From: Chiua virens
Lineage: Eukaryota > Basidiomycota > Agaricomycetes > Boletales > Boletaceae
DNA: 64,000 bases
Direction: 5' to 3'
NCBI GenBank assembly: GCA_019787685.1
Contig: JAHNUO010000027.1
Coordinates: 62,001 to 126,000, forward strand
In this document: piece after piece, positions 13,100-25,196 of the stretch
How positions within the stretch are numbered: position 1 is the first letter of the stretch
Layout of the letters: every line of letters starts with the position of its first letter
Position numbers and translations under genes: made by a program
Notes under the pieces: generated by a model
What the model was told of the DNA's origin: nothing
The model's input: only the letters and a program-made list of their open reading frames with translations
Database searches by the model: none

Positions 13100-15065
13100 T
13101 GTCACTACCTTGATGGCCTGGCCAAGATGCTGGGTCCGGGTATATCGGATCTCGCTAAAGGGCAACTTGTGTTGGGATGTAAACCAACGTTGGTGATCTA
13201 GACCAAGTTTCGTAAATGAGCGGAAGCAATGGTTCAAGGAATGAGGATCGCACCGTCGAGGCATTGCACATGGCAGCAACGGGCACGCAAACAGGTTCTC
13301 GGCCAAGATGTTTGTCACTGGGACGGCCATGAGTCCAGGGACAGGGACCAGGGGTTCCCCCTGACGGACACTCACCCGTGTCGAGGTACAGGTCGAAAAT
13401 GACCACTTCCTTGCTCGTGGCGCCCGGGACGTAATACCAGCACGGGTCGCTGATGCACGGGCCTTCGACGTAGTCCGTGCTGCATTCGCATCAGTGTCCG
13501 GCCGGGGTGAGAAAGGGATGGACGTACTCGTGATGTGACCCCGACAGCGTTTTCAAAGAGAAAACGTTCAATAGGTTTCGTTCACGCTGGACGTGTTTGT
13601 ACGAGGTCCGACCTAGGAAGCAACGTGGTCGGTGAGTTGGCCAAGTGCATGGTCCCAATAGCTGCATTCGAGAGGGACGGTCAGTTCCTTAGTGCCAAGA
13701 TGTTACGAGTGCCAAGACCCACTTCTGAGTGACGTCGATGGGGAACTTGACGTCGATGAAGATGATGTTGGGCCATGTCACGCTGTGGTGAAGTCAATGT
13801 CAGTAATCGGTTTGTTGAGATCGGGAAAGCGTACTTGATCACAGCGCCGTTGCTGCCGGTCCAGCTCTTGAATCAGGCAGCGTACCATCTGTGGTTCTAG
13901 AAGGGATATCAACGATGAGTGAGAGGCGTATACAGAAAGCGCATCTACCATGATCGTTCAAATATGGAAGCCGGTTATGGGGATGATCCACGAGCGGTGG
14001 ACTCACAACACGTTCTCCACCGACGAGACTTGTCCGCCATCACCAAGGGAACCAACAGAGAGCCCATGAGAGCCTTCACAGTAGTTGTTACTGTTGGCAC
14101 GAGAAGACGTCAGTGTACTACGACTCGAGAAGACATGGAATTGGGACAACCCACCATGTGGTGTTCTTTGCGCGACGACCGTCAAGCAACCGTCGCTACT
14201 CACGACATGATTGCATTCGAAGAACAGGTTTGTCCTACGTGTTGAAAGGGAACGACTGGGCAACGCTTAGCACACGACCTCTTCTAGGATGGATCCGAGT
14301 TTTCACAGACCTGGCCAAGATCGTGTTGTTGTAAACGTACAGATTGCTAGATCCAGTCGTAAGAAAATTCCACGCGATCGGCTACCAGCAGACCATCATG
14401 GTCATTCGATCAAAAACGTTCACATCCAAACACGCGCGGTGTGCACAGACCTTGTACATCTTGACGTCCCTGATGACACCAGCATCGATGTTCCCAAAGA
14501 GCCGACCGTAGGGCCGATTGCCTTGTTGCATGATATCCCACCACTACTAGCCCGGTTAGTCTTTTTCCCCTCGTCCGCGGACGCATGTAAACTGCTTGTC
14601 GACCGTGGCCATCGATCCAGCCCCAGCTGGGATCGGTCGTCCCACGGAGAGTAACGTTACTTCTACCTGTCCTAGCCATTCATGAGAAGAAAAAAGAAGT
14701 CCACAACAGCTCGTGGACAGATACACACCAAGTCCCTGAATAATTCTTCGGACATCCGAACATCAGTACCCACCCCCACCACGAGTATTCATAATAGGCA
14801 CAGAGGGAAACTCACCGCTGCGCCAACGTAACGTTGCACTGTTTGGATGCTCGCAAGACAAGTTCCCTTTGATGGCCACATCCACGTTGGTCAGGTTTGG
14901 GAAAGTGATGGGAGACCCGAAGGAAGCGTCGGATGCGTATTCCGATATGGCAGCCGTGAGTGCCGGGGTATCGACCGCGCTGTCGATGTGTGGGACAATG
15001 AACGTCGACCATGCGTTGGTCAGTCCGGCATAGCATGCTAGTGAAGTCGCTGTGGTACGCAACAT
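13100..15065 (-). pseudogene. Decayed GH28 pectinase (polygalacturonase/rhamnogalacturonase type)
   Basis: The minus strand begins with an intact signal peptide and N-terminus (LRTTATSLACYAGLTNAWST, then DTPALTAAISEY and FPNLTNVDVAIKGNLSC), the usual opening of secreted GH28 pectinases. Downstream homologous pieces lie in different frames: VTLRGTTDPSWGWIDGHG, NLFFECNHVV, EGSHGLSVGSLGDGG, FKSWTGSNGA, FPIDVTQ and ISDPCWYYVPGA. Catalytic motifs are wrecked. The FPFNTDGF block is broken right after NT by a stop and frame shift. The DDC motif reads SDGC. The codon expected for the RIK-type arginine is TGA at 13873-13875, which CGA would become after CpG deamination. A further frame change splits the last block (LAENLFA versus VAAMCNAST). 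It was a secreted pectin-degrading enzyme and is now non-functional. Confidence 0.8.
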
Positions 15066-16191
15066 GGATACTCTGGGCGCTTTCGAGGAGGGGTTTTAAA
15101 CGAATGCGATGGGTCGCGCTGATACTTGTACATGCATGCTATCGTGCGAGCCAAAGAGGGGCGGATACATGGGCCCAAGAATGTGCCTTCCTGAAGGACA
15201 TGTGACATCGTACAGTTGAACTCACCGACATGACACTGTGAGAGAGATGAAGGTGTTTTTGCGGGGAAAGAAACTGGGGAACATTGGCATGTTCTCCAGC
15301 GCTGGATCCAAGCCCGATGCGGGCGTAAGACATGTCCTCTGCTTCAAGTGGGCGTACTGCGTACAAGTCGACGGCGGCACGTTGGCGCTGGGAGCAAGAT
15401 GAGGACCGGGAGAAACGCCGAGTGCTCAAAGTTCTTCCTCGGACCGTTGGAGATTCTGCGGATCCGCAGGGTGCACGGCAGCCTCGTCGGCAGAACAGTT
15501 GGATGTAAAAGAAAAGAATTCACATCGTTCGAAACCTGGATCCGGTGACTGTTCAAGTATCCCGTCATCGCACTGCCTAGAACTCTGTCGCAAAGAGCAT
15601 AACAAACAAAATAAGTAAGGCCGTTCAGGACGCGTACAAAACTGATGACGGAAGTTACGGAACAAGTCGTCCTTCGTTCCCTAGCCTCAACAATCAATGC
15701 AAAAAGCCGGCGCACGAAAGAGAACGAAAGTTCGTGACGAACTCACTTAGTCCCCGAGCTGACGATGTGCATGGCGACTCGGAACACGACAAACAATTTG
15801 TGAACCAGTAACAGCTCGACCATTAGGAGTTACCGAGGACTCGGACACTCACCTATAGCACTGGGGATGTCTGCTTTGACATGGAACTTTAACTTGGAGG
15901 ATCGTCCAAGTCGTGAATTTGCAGGGGCCCATCGATGGTATATAGTACGAATGCGTCAAGTGGCGAGGTTCCAAGTCTTTTAGGTCATATCGAGACCAGA
16001 GATATTTCTCGCTTAACACAGACCAATGTCAACACAGAAACTTAGGAAAACTCTGATTACCAAAATCGCATAAGGTTGCAGAACACTGACAAGGTATCTT
16101 CCACGAAACATCCGGATGCGTACAGTTACAAGAATGAAGAATACTTGATGCATATGCTGGATCAAAGTTGTGAAGTTCCGCCATCGATCAT
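15066..16191. other. Intergenic, no gene recognised
   Basis: Only short, unsupported ORFs on both strands. It may contain the upstream region of the pectinase remnant. Confidence 0.55.
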
Positions 16192-18297
16192 CTAGTCGAC
16201 CCACTCCGGTTCAACCTTGAGTTTAGCCTTGGGCCAGTATTTGCCGTCTTGTAATCCATCAGCTTCCATTCGAATCTTGACCGTCCGGTGGAGCTTTATC
16301 GCGACATTCTCGTTCTGCTGCCTAGGGATATGTCTCCCCTGGCCCATGTTGACACTACACAAGGACGTCAACAAACCACCCGTGTAACATGGAGACCGAG
16401 CTTACACCAAGTCATCATCCCACTTGTCATCATCATCTCTCTGATAACGCAACTTTTGAGGTATGACTTCAAGGATCCACCAGTACGGTGAGGCCACTAA
16501 TTGGTCGTACAACGGACAAAGGGCGTCTGCGAGATCTTCTTGTTCCTCACTGACGAAAGTTCCGCCATCACTGTAGGCAACAATACTAGAGTCATTGACG
16601 ACCTGCGGCGCCGGGATGGAATAGGCCTTAGCGGACGCTGGCGAACCGGGCGGCGAAGGAGGGGGCGGCGTTTGAAAGACCGGCGGAGGTCGCTCAAGGA
16701 CATATGGATATACTGAGGCGGGATCCATGCCGATATCTTTGAACACAGAACGGTGGAACATGATGCCCGTGTTGACGCGGAAGCACTCTCTGATCATCCA
16801 CCGTAATGAGATACGCGCCAAACTATTACGTGTACCGTTCTCGACAGATCCTCCGCCGACGTCTGCTTAACGCGTCAACACGTCAAATTTGGTCTAGACT
16901 GACGGACATACCACAATGGACACCGGCAAACCACACCTCCTCAGCATCAGTCTGAGTGAACGTTTGAGAATACCGTTCTTCGAGTTCCGACAAAGATTGC
17001 TCGTGAGGGTGACTCGAGTGCTGGCCATTCATGTGCTTCTTAATAACATTTGGTAAGGAAGGTACCGGGATCTTCTTAACACTGAGTGGCATCTCATGGC
17101 GCCTGAGTCCACGATTGCGATCCTCTTCTGTTGATCGGTTGAAGTGGTTCGCCTTGAATCGGCTGTCAAAAAGAAAATTGGTCAATCATATTACTGAAAG
17201 AGGGGGAAAAGATGTAGCATACACTCTACGCTCATCTAGCGACAGAGCATGTCTGAAGACCCGGATGTTATCGTCGGCCTTCGTGAACGGCAATGTGCGA
17301 GGAATTACGCCGACGGAACTGACCGTATCCCTAATAGGTTCCAAGGATCAGGTGTCCGCCGCGCATATCGTCTTCTAGAACTTACCAAACACCAACAAAG
17401 TCAATATTGACGTTGATGGAAAATGCCTTTTTGAAGGCGTTGCTTTGTTCCCAGCCATCATTATCTTCCTTGGTATACATCTTGTATGCGAAAGGGACCT
17501 GCTGATGATTGCATCGAGGCAACAGACCGACTTTGTGGATCCTACAACAGAACTGTTCAGCGACGTGAAGCAGTCACATCACACGCGACTTACATCCCAG
17601 CTAGCGCACGGGCCGTATAAGCACCTCTCGAGAACCCAAAGATGCAGATTTTGTCACCCGCATCATCTATACAAAACGAGGTCAGCTGCCAAGATCGAAT
17701 TCGAAGAAGTTCTGCGTACAATTCTGCATTAGGAACTCATAGCCGCCTGAAATTATTATTTTGTGAGTCCTGGTAAGTCCAAGGGGAAAGGTTCCTACTT
17801 ACCCATCACATGAGCATTGAGAGAACTTCCAATCATCATGTCGAGGGTCTTCATTATCTTAGTCCAACCTGGGGTCGCTATCTGAGGGATTGTGTAGGTA
17901 CCAATCCCCGCCTACAGAAGGGAGTGCTGGGTTAAAACCACTCTGAATCTCATGTGGCGAGCAACCGACCTGGTAATAAACCATCTGTTGATTCGGATCA
18001 TCCTTCTTCAACATGGAGAAGAATTGGATGATATTCGAATTCTGTGGAGAATGCATCATGAGACAGGTGAAGTCGTGTCCAAGAAGAACCTACATCCGTG
18101 TCGAACTGGTCACCTGTGCCATCAAAACAGAGAACTAGCGTGCGATGCGTATGCACAGGAGGTATTATTTCGTTTGTGGCATCTGGAGACTGAGGCGCAG
18201 ACGCCGAGACTTGGCCATCAGGTGAAACAGTCAATGGGGAGATCAGCGGTTTGTCGCTGGGCGGCAGAGTTGGGAGTTGGGGAGCACTATTTGCCAT
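16192..18297 (-). CDS. DUF2235 alpha/beta-hydrolase-like protein, multi-exon
   Basis: The N-terminus is Pro/Ser-rich, followed by the family-defining opening RTLVLCFDGTGDQFDTD. The exons continue with GIGTYTIPQIATPG, the nucleophile elbow GDKICIFGFSRGAYTARAL (GxSxG serine present), WDTVSSVG-type context near 17290-17390, the FKANHF block, EVWFAGVHCADVGGG (joined over the intron at about 16909), and RISLRWMIREC. It ends GRHIPRQQ and KYWPKAKLKVEPEWVD. DUF2235 includes bacterial type VI phospholipase effectors (Tle1), but the fungal members are uncharacterised, so lipase activity is only an inference. All key blocks are in frame after splicing with ordinary GT-AG introns. The Ser/Pro insert before VSEEQEDLADALCPLYD is typical fungal spacer. 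No signal peptide is seen. Confidence 0.88.
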
Positions 18298-19566
18298 AGT
18301 ACAAGTAGATGATAGGAATGCTACCAGCTAGATGCCTCATTTCTCCCTGCCTTTTAATATTCGTGGAAAGAATGGAAAGCGTAAAAGGAACTGACGGCCC
18401 TGTTCGTTGGACCCGAATAGCGGGTGTAATTAGACTCGGCTAGACCTTTCCCATGGCTCCACAAATAAATTAGCGCTCAGGTGTCACGGCGGACCACAGC
18501 CGACCTTATCGGCCAGAAGGAGTAACCAGTGGAAACATAGGAAACTACCTTTCAGCCAAAATCACACTCGATGCTACTAACTCCTAGAATCATTAGGCTC
18601 AACTTGATTCTCAGCCTGCCAGTTGTGAATTGGCCAATGTCAGCTGAGTCATCATGCTGTTTATGTGCTAGCCGCCTCAGTGCCAGCTGGCGCACTTACC
18701 ACACTGGCATATGTCTTACCAGAAGCTTCAACGGCAACGTTCAACGTTCAGGCTGTACCGTATTCTGACGGCGTAACTAGAATCTGACCACTCTCTCGGA
18801 GCAGCGTGACTTACATCTTGGTGCTTCGCTGCTTCTAGACTTTGATAGTGCGACGTTAACACTTCAACGACCGGGATTCTATTGTGCCGGAGTCGGGTGT
18901 TGACGTACCCGGATTCAACGAGAACGTGCTCGAGCGATCGGGCGAAGCAAGTGTAAGTACATAGCATGACCGTCAATCACCGGCGTATCATCTGTGACAT
19001 TTCGAGATCTTGCGGAGTTATAGCTGTTCTACCCCAAACTGAGCAGCTTTCGTTTGCTGTGCCCAGCTGCAGCGCTTGACTCAAACTGCCACGTCAACAT
19101 CTGAGGTGCCAAGGATCTGGAGCTTTCGGTCGGTACGTGGGGTACCCGGGTATCGGCTAGACAACTTCCACGGCTCCGAGAATGTATTTACGTTTCAACC
19201 TGAATGAAACGGCAGTTTGAGACTAGTCCTTAAATTACTTAGTTCAATGAACCTAGATCATGTCAATCCTCCTCGAGATAGACTCAACATCTGGACCATG
19301 AATAGGTGATCATGAACCAGCTGACCGCAAGGTTGGTCAACTCGGAAAGGAGTTATTTGCGAGTTGACACTCACCAAAGTGGCCTTATAGAGTCAATGAC
19401 TTGTAGTTCTCCGTTGGGCACAAGATATGCTTCCATCAGGCAATGCGAGCCATCAACATGGAGTCTGCGCATTGAGATTCGTTGAGACGTCAGGGAAGTC
19501 AAAATAGCAAACCTCGAAGAGCGGGTCAGATTTCGAGGGTATTAATAGCACTCATTGTCCGAGTAC
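18298..19566. other. Intergenic or degenerate, no gene recognised
   Basis: Contains only short ORFs with no family signal. The first 200 bp are the upstream region of the DUF2235 gene. Confidence 0.5.
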
Positions 19567-20681
19567 TCAAGGTTTCCTTGGCGGAGCGCCTGTTACACAT
19601 CTCCCCGCTACCATGCTTCCAGCAGAGAAAGCAGGTCGTTCGAGCCGGTAAGCTTCTGCTTGGTCGATGAAGAATGACTCTGCGGTCGGGTACCAAGTCA
19701 AGACACTTCTGAGGTACGAACAGCCAGGGGACTTACGCTCAGTCCATCTTGTACATTTTTCCGGATAGAACGGTAAGAGTATCTCAGTACACGATAATAG
19801 CTCCGCATCCCTTTGAACTGACCGAAGGAGCACAAGCCCAACCAAACAGCGACCTTCGAAAAGCTTGAATAGCATGTTGCGGCGTTGACTTGCATTCATC
19901 ATTGTGGAAGTCGGGCCTTCGCAGCAATCATAGCGTACTTAGGCCATTCAGGGATATTGTCGTTCAGTGCAGTTAACTCCGTTAAAAGAAGGGTCCAGTT
20001 CGTATCATTTGTTGTGTATACTCGTTCGTGCGGTGAAGCAAGTCGCCACGATACTCTGGGCGATAATTGAAGACATGACTGCCCGCTCGCGCTGTCGAGG
20101 CGACGAACGACATATCCGATCACAATGTCGACCGTGAGGGTGATGCGCATAAATAGGTAGAAGACAATTCCATGGTCGTGGTATTCTGCGTTCCAACCAT
20201 CGTCATCCGCTGTCGGAGGGGAGATTCTCTGACGAATAATGACACTCAGTCTCTGTGACTTCAGCACGCCTTTCCGCCATTCCCGCTATGTTAGAATAAC
20301 CTCGACCCAGGCACAGAAAGACACTTACCAGAAACATCTGATGACTGGACCGAAAAGCTCGTCCACCCAGAATTCACTCTGGCAGTCTTTAATCCCATTC
20401 CTTTGGTCCAAGTCACGTCATATTCAACGAAGTTACAGCTTGAGGTATATATCCATGATCCTGAAAGGAAACGCTTAAGATGACACATATCCAAAGGTGA
20501 CTGACATGAATTTGAGGATGAGCCTGTGGAAGGGAGGGAATGATATGGTCATGAAATCCGTATCAATAGCGGCGGGACCACTTAGTAAAAGTGTGCTTAA
20601 GAAGTAACTTGGTATTGCACGGACTTTGCCGGCAACTTGCTGACATAAGGACTCCGGAGTGCGGCACCTAGCGACACGCAT
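19567..20681 (-). CDS. Possible uncharacterised spliced gene, low support
   Basis: On the minus strand, open blocks are separated by plausible short introns. The first starts MRVARCRTPESLCQQVAG and runs to FHRLILKFM. The second contains WIYTSSCNFVEYDVTW and ends at a gtaagt donor near 20331. The third contains WNAEYHDHGIVFYLF and RVYTTNDTNWTLLLTEL. The last contains YSSFSKVAVWLGL with a strong gtaagt donor near 19737 and ends CVTGAPPRKP. Two adjacent stops interrupt the third block, so either an intron is missing from my model or the gene is decayed. I recognise no domain. The support is good splice signals and consistent strand only. Confidence 0.25.
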
Positions 20682-20760
20682 CTTGGACCTTAGATTGTTC
20701 CGAAAAGCCGCAGTGTCCCACTTCTGTCTTACTCAGTGTCATTGTGTCAATCTTATCCTT

Positions 20761-23700
20761 ATGGCTGGTTTGGAAGAGAATCCCCCAGCGCAGAAAGAAC
20801 GCAAAAAGCCAGGTCGAGTACCCACCTCTTGCGCTGAATGTCGACGGCAAGTGTACCTTATTTGCAACTGAAACATATTGACTCGGGCACTGTGCGTTTC
20901 CCACACTGTTCTTTTGTAACAGCCTCAAGCTTCGTTGTGATCGCAGGGTCCGTTTCTTTGTTCCAGCTCACTGAAAAACTGATGGGACTGGTTGAAGGTT
21001 CCTTGCGAGAATTGTTCCAAGCGCGGATGCGGAAGCATTTGTCCCACCGGTAAGGACATATTCTTGCAGTCTGAGCTCTTTCCGGGACTCAGATCTTCCT
21101 CGAAGGATCTTTGACCACAGGGAAAGGCAATCGGTACGCGTTCTGGATCTTTAATCGTCGAATGATATGTAACATACTCTCCTCAGCCTCGTCCTCACAA
21201 ATACCGCAGAATTACACAACAGGATCGATTTAATGTCTGCACGCATTCGCGAGCTCGAAGAGGCTCTTCGACATGCGCGGGCGCACAAATCTGATGAACC
21301 AGATGTTTTGTTAGACGTTTCGCAAAGCAACGCGGAGAAGTCCTTGTCAGACCCAATTCGCGTTGGTGGACCTTCTTCCGGAACTGAGGCCGAGTCTTTC
21401 ATCGATGCTTTTGGTATTTCATCCTAGCGTTTCACGGGTGCTGTATTGTGACACAGTCATCAGGAACACTCACTATCGGTACCCGCGGAGAAACTAACTT
21501 CATGAGTAGTACAGCCAGAGCCGAAGTATGTATGCACTACAATTTACCGCAAGGTGTCGAATTCTCATCTCATCTCCTGCACGCTCCCAGTACCTTCTTG
21601 GGGTGATTTCGTTCTCCTGTCTGCCCGTGGTAGCTAATCCGAATGTTGTGTTTTAGCGTCCCCTCAAAAGGACGCCAACGTGGGCGACGCTGATCCAGAA
21701 GTCACGTCTACCAGCACGTGTGATAAACGCTTCAATACTCGACCATGACTTCTGCCCAGTTGATAACGAGTTGCGGGAACTCGTGATGCGTCACCTTCCC
21801 CCGCTATCGGAAGCCCTCCGGCTGTGTGAGATATACTTGGATTGGGGTAAAACATTGTTTGTATTCGTGTTTTTCCCCGAGAAAAAAGAGCTGACAAGCT
21901 CGCCAGGTGGAACCCGCTCTCGTATCACGAGTTAGTTGACGAGATAGTCGGGAGCGTCTACCGCGCGGAGTGAGTAGGCCATTCACATCTCGGTTCGAGA
22001 ACTTATTTCTTTCCGTAGCTCTTACGAGTCCATACCGGGTCCTCATGCCCTATCGCTTGTTTTTAGTATTTTTGCTCTTGCGTCACTGTTCGACTTGAGT
22101 CGGCCCGCTTACAGTATAGAAGCTTACGAGTACTATATATTATCCCGCGTATCGCTGGAGTTTAGCTCCCCCTGCGCAACCGCCACACTGCAGACGGCCC
22201 TCACAATGGTACGCTCGTCTTTCAAGTGCATATTTCAGGGTTATATGACCGTAACACAACTGAGACAGCAAAATACTCTACAATGGCTCGATTTAAGTGA
22301 CTTGGAAATGGACCCCAGTCGGACGTATATCTTTGCAGGCTTAAGCGTCAAGATAGCATACCGAGTGAGTGCCTTTTGGACCAATTCAAATTTATGCTCA
22401 CCCCTGCGCAGATGGGACTTCGTATGTTTCCTTGCAGTTTGCCCTAGTCATGCTTCCAAACACACAGAAAGACCTTCATAGTGCACGCTTTCAGCTTGAG
22501 AGAAGTGTTGTTCAGAAGCGGAGTACTCTCTTCTGGCAAATGTTCTTCCTGGACACAGTGCTCGTGAGTGTACAATCCTATGGAAATATCTGACTGATCC
22601 TTGTACGCGGCTAGAGCTTTTTTGCCGGACGACCCCCAAATGTCTCGTTGGATTGGATAGATGCGCCATATCCTGACGATGAGTTCTTGGTGAAGAACGA
22701 CAAGGGAGAGTTAGAAATGAGTTGTAAGGATGATTTGGCCATTAGTAGCTGGTTGATGTTAACTTATCATGATAGGGCGCTCTTGGTCTTGGAGATTTTC
22801 CAAACTATTGCACGAAGTATTGGTCGCTGCATTTGGCGCAAAGATCCCCACATACAACACAATTTTAGAACTTGATCGGAGAATTCGCGATTTTCCGATT
22901 CCGTCGCATCTGCAGCTTCACTCTGTAACCGACACACGAGGTGGACCTCAACTCATCTTGCAGCGGCTTCTCGTTCTCACAATGAAAGAGTCTGGCAAGT
23001 AATGTCCTACGTGATCTACCAGGTGTCAAGCTCATGGTACCTCCCAGTACTACTCAACATCCATAGGCGTTATTTCTCACAAGCATTGCAAGATTCTCCC
23101 ACCGACCTCTTGAAGCATAGATATGGTCCCTCTGTCATGGCCATGTATCGCTCTGCGTGGCGACTGATCGTCACCCATTCTACTGCCGTGGAGTGTATTC
23201 CAGAAGTCGCAGCGAGAATACCGATCTTCTGGTCTCAAGCATTTTCAGCTGCAGTGCGTTATTCGAAACCCATGACTCGGATTGCCTGATTGCGATTTTC
23301 GTAGATCGTTATGTGCATGATTGTAACTCGTGCACCCAGTTCAAACATGGCCGCGTCATCTTTACACGAGATTGACGTGGTGTATGAGGTGTTCAAGGAG
23401 GCGGCGCCAAATACCAGAATTGCCACTACCATTTTAGTATGCTTTTTCGTTCCTCTCCGTAGATTTCGGAGTCTGACGCCTCGTCTAGGAGCATCTCGAG
23501 AAAGTATGGCGCAAGAGTCATGAAAACGTTTACCATCCCCGTTCGGAGTGTATCCTGTCTCGAGCAGAGCTTGATAGAGTTGGAGGTGGCTCGACAAGCC
23601 TTATTTCGAAGACCACCAACAACGCACCTTCACCCACAAGCATCCCCTCCACAGCGTCTTCGCCCGACCCGACCACACCGTACTCGTGTTCGGGCAACCT

Positions 23701-24034
23701 CACGAATCCCTCATGCGTCTCCAATTCCTCGTTGGATCTATGGTCATCGAGCGTTCATCCGAGGATCATGCAAGATATGCAGAGCTTCGACGGATTTCAG
23801 GCGCCGTCCACTGCTACTGATGGACCCGCTTATGCTCCTCCTGAACGATTTTCACCATCGTTGATAGACACGCAGTTGAGCCAGTTCTGTCTGGAGGCGG
23901 AGAAGGCACAACAAGCCTTGAATCCTTTCCATGCGGCGCAACCACAGCCATTTCACGCTGTGGGAGAGATGCATGCGCCTGATACCGTGTTGGACCCTGC
24001 TTGGCAGAGCTTCATGGAACAGCTTGGATTCTGA
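20761..24034 (+). CDS. Zn(II)2Cys6 fungal transcription factor with Fungal_trans domain
   Basis: A nuclear DNA-binding regulator. The binuclear zinc cluster is assembled from three exons: SCAECRR, LKLRCDRR and VPCENCSKRGCGSICP, giving all six cysteines in the usual spacing. A linker GSLTTGKGNR follows, then a coiled-coil (TAELHNRIDLMSARIRELEEAL) that should dimerise. The middle homology region shows RELVMRHLPPLSEALRLC, the block around SIFALASLFDLSRPAYSIEA, YLDLSDLEMDPSRTYIFAG, FWQMFFLDT, FFAGRPPNVSLDWIDAPYPDD, and MKESG near 22985. The C-terminus is Ser/Pro/Gln-rich and ends WQSFMEQLGF, a likely activation domain. Many introns interrupt it; the first uses a GC donor (gcaagt, 20847). Target genes are unknown. 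No metabolic cluster is beside it, so a pathway-specific role is not indicated. Confidence 0.88.
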
Positions 24035-25196
24035 ATACGATTTCTTGCAAACGGTGTAGGTTTAGGTTGTACTGATAAATTTATGTAATTGCTTCGTATG
24101 GTTGTATGATATGCACAGTACAATGATCAGGTGGCGTTCCGGCGGTTCGGCATACACTCGATCGATCAGAATTAGTGGTATTTCATCAGCTCAAAGCGCT
24201 AGTTGTGAATCTTGTGACACATCCAACCGAGTGAACCGTGAAAGATGCAGGAATGACTTTGATTTGCGGTTGCAACCACCACTTTGGTAGCATCAGAATC
24301 ATGACGATCCGTGCCCGGTGGCGATCAGGACGATCTCCTGCAACTCACGCACTGTCACGCAAATGGTACGAACGAACCCTTATCTGGTCGGCTAAATCAT
24401 AATATGCAGGCTGTATCATAATCATTGCGCCACTGCGCCACATATTGCTGGTACTGGGTGAAGCGCTGACAGCCCAGCGGGAGATCTAAAAATTGTCGCC
24501 AATAGACGCAGAATCGACGAGATTTCTTATCTATTCACAGATCGTATGAGATGGTCCATCATGATATCGCTCGACCGACTCCGGGAAATCGGGCGTTCAA
24601 AGAATACGACTTACAAATTGTTCTGCGCAGCCGGCGCTCACAGGATGGCATGGACTCGTTATGAACCCATGAATCGCCATAATAACGCACTCAATACAAA
24701 AAAGGAGACTTGGGTAGAGCATCGACACAGCATGGCACGGTTCCCCTGCGGCAAGGTAAGCAGTTCCGTAAACTCCTGAGGCGGTGCGCTAACGTGGTCA
24801 TCAAGTTTCTCACTAGAACTCGACGAACAAGAGCTAGGTGCTGTTTTTTAATAACAACTTTGCTCGAGCAGCAGTTTTGCTTCCCACATACCGGTCCAAT
24901 GAGCGAAGGTCTTTTTTTCAACAATTATCGATGTTGGATACAGGTTACACATCATTGACCTTCGTATAGTTCCGAGTCACTTTTCCACGAGCATAGCGGC
25001 TGGTGCCACACGTCAGGTCGAGGCGCCTTTCGACGAGCTTTCCTAATGGAAGACAGCACACAAATTTTCAAATGGGTCTCGTAAGGATCTCAAATGCCCC
25101 GCGACTTATTCTTGGAAAAATTCCCTTCGGGCCTGGGTATTTAGATGGCCGGATCCGCAGAGGCAACAACTCATCAATTACGCCTAAAGACTCGGA
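24035..25196. other. Intergenic, no gene recognised
   Basis: Short ORFs only. The final 70 bp hold a TATA-like gtatttag (about 25137) that fits the next gene on the plus strand. Confidence 0.55.
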
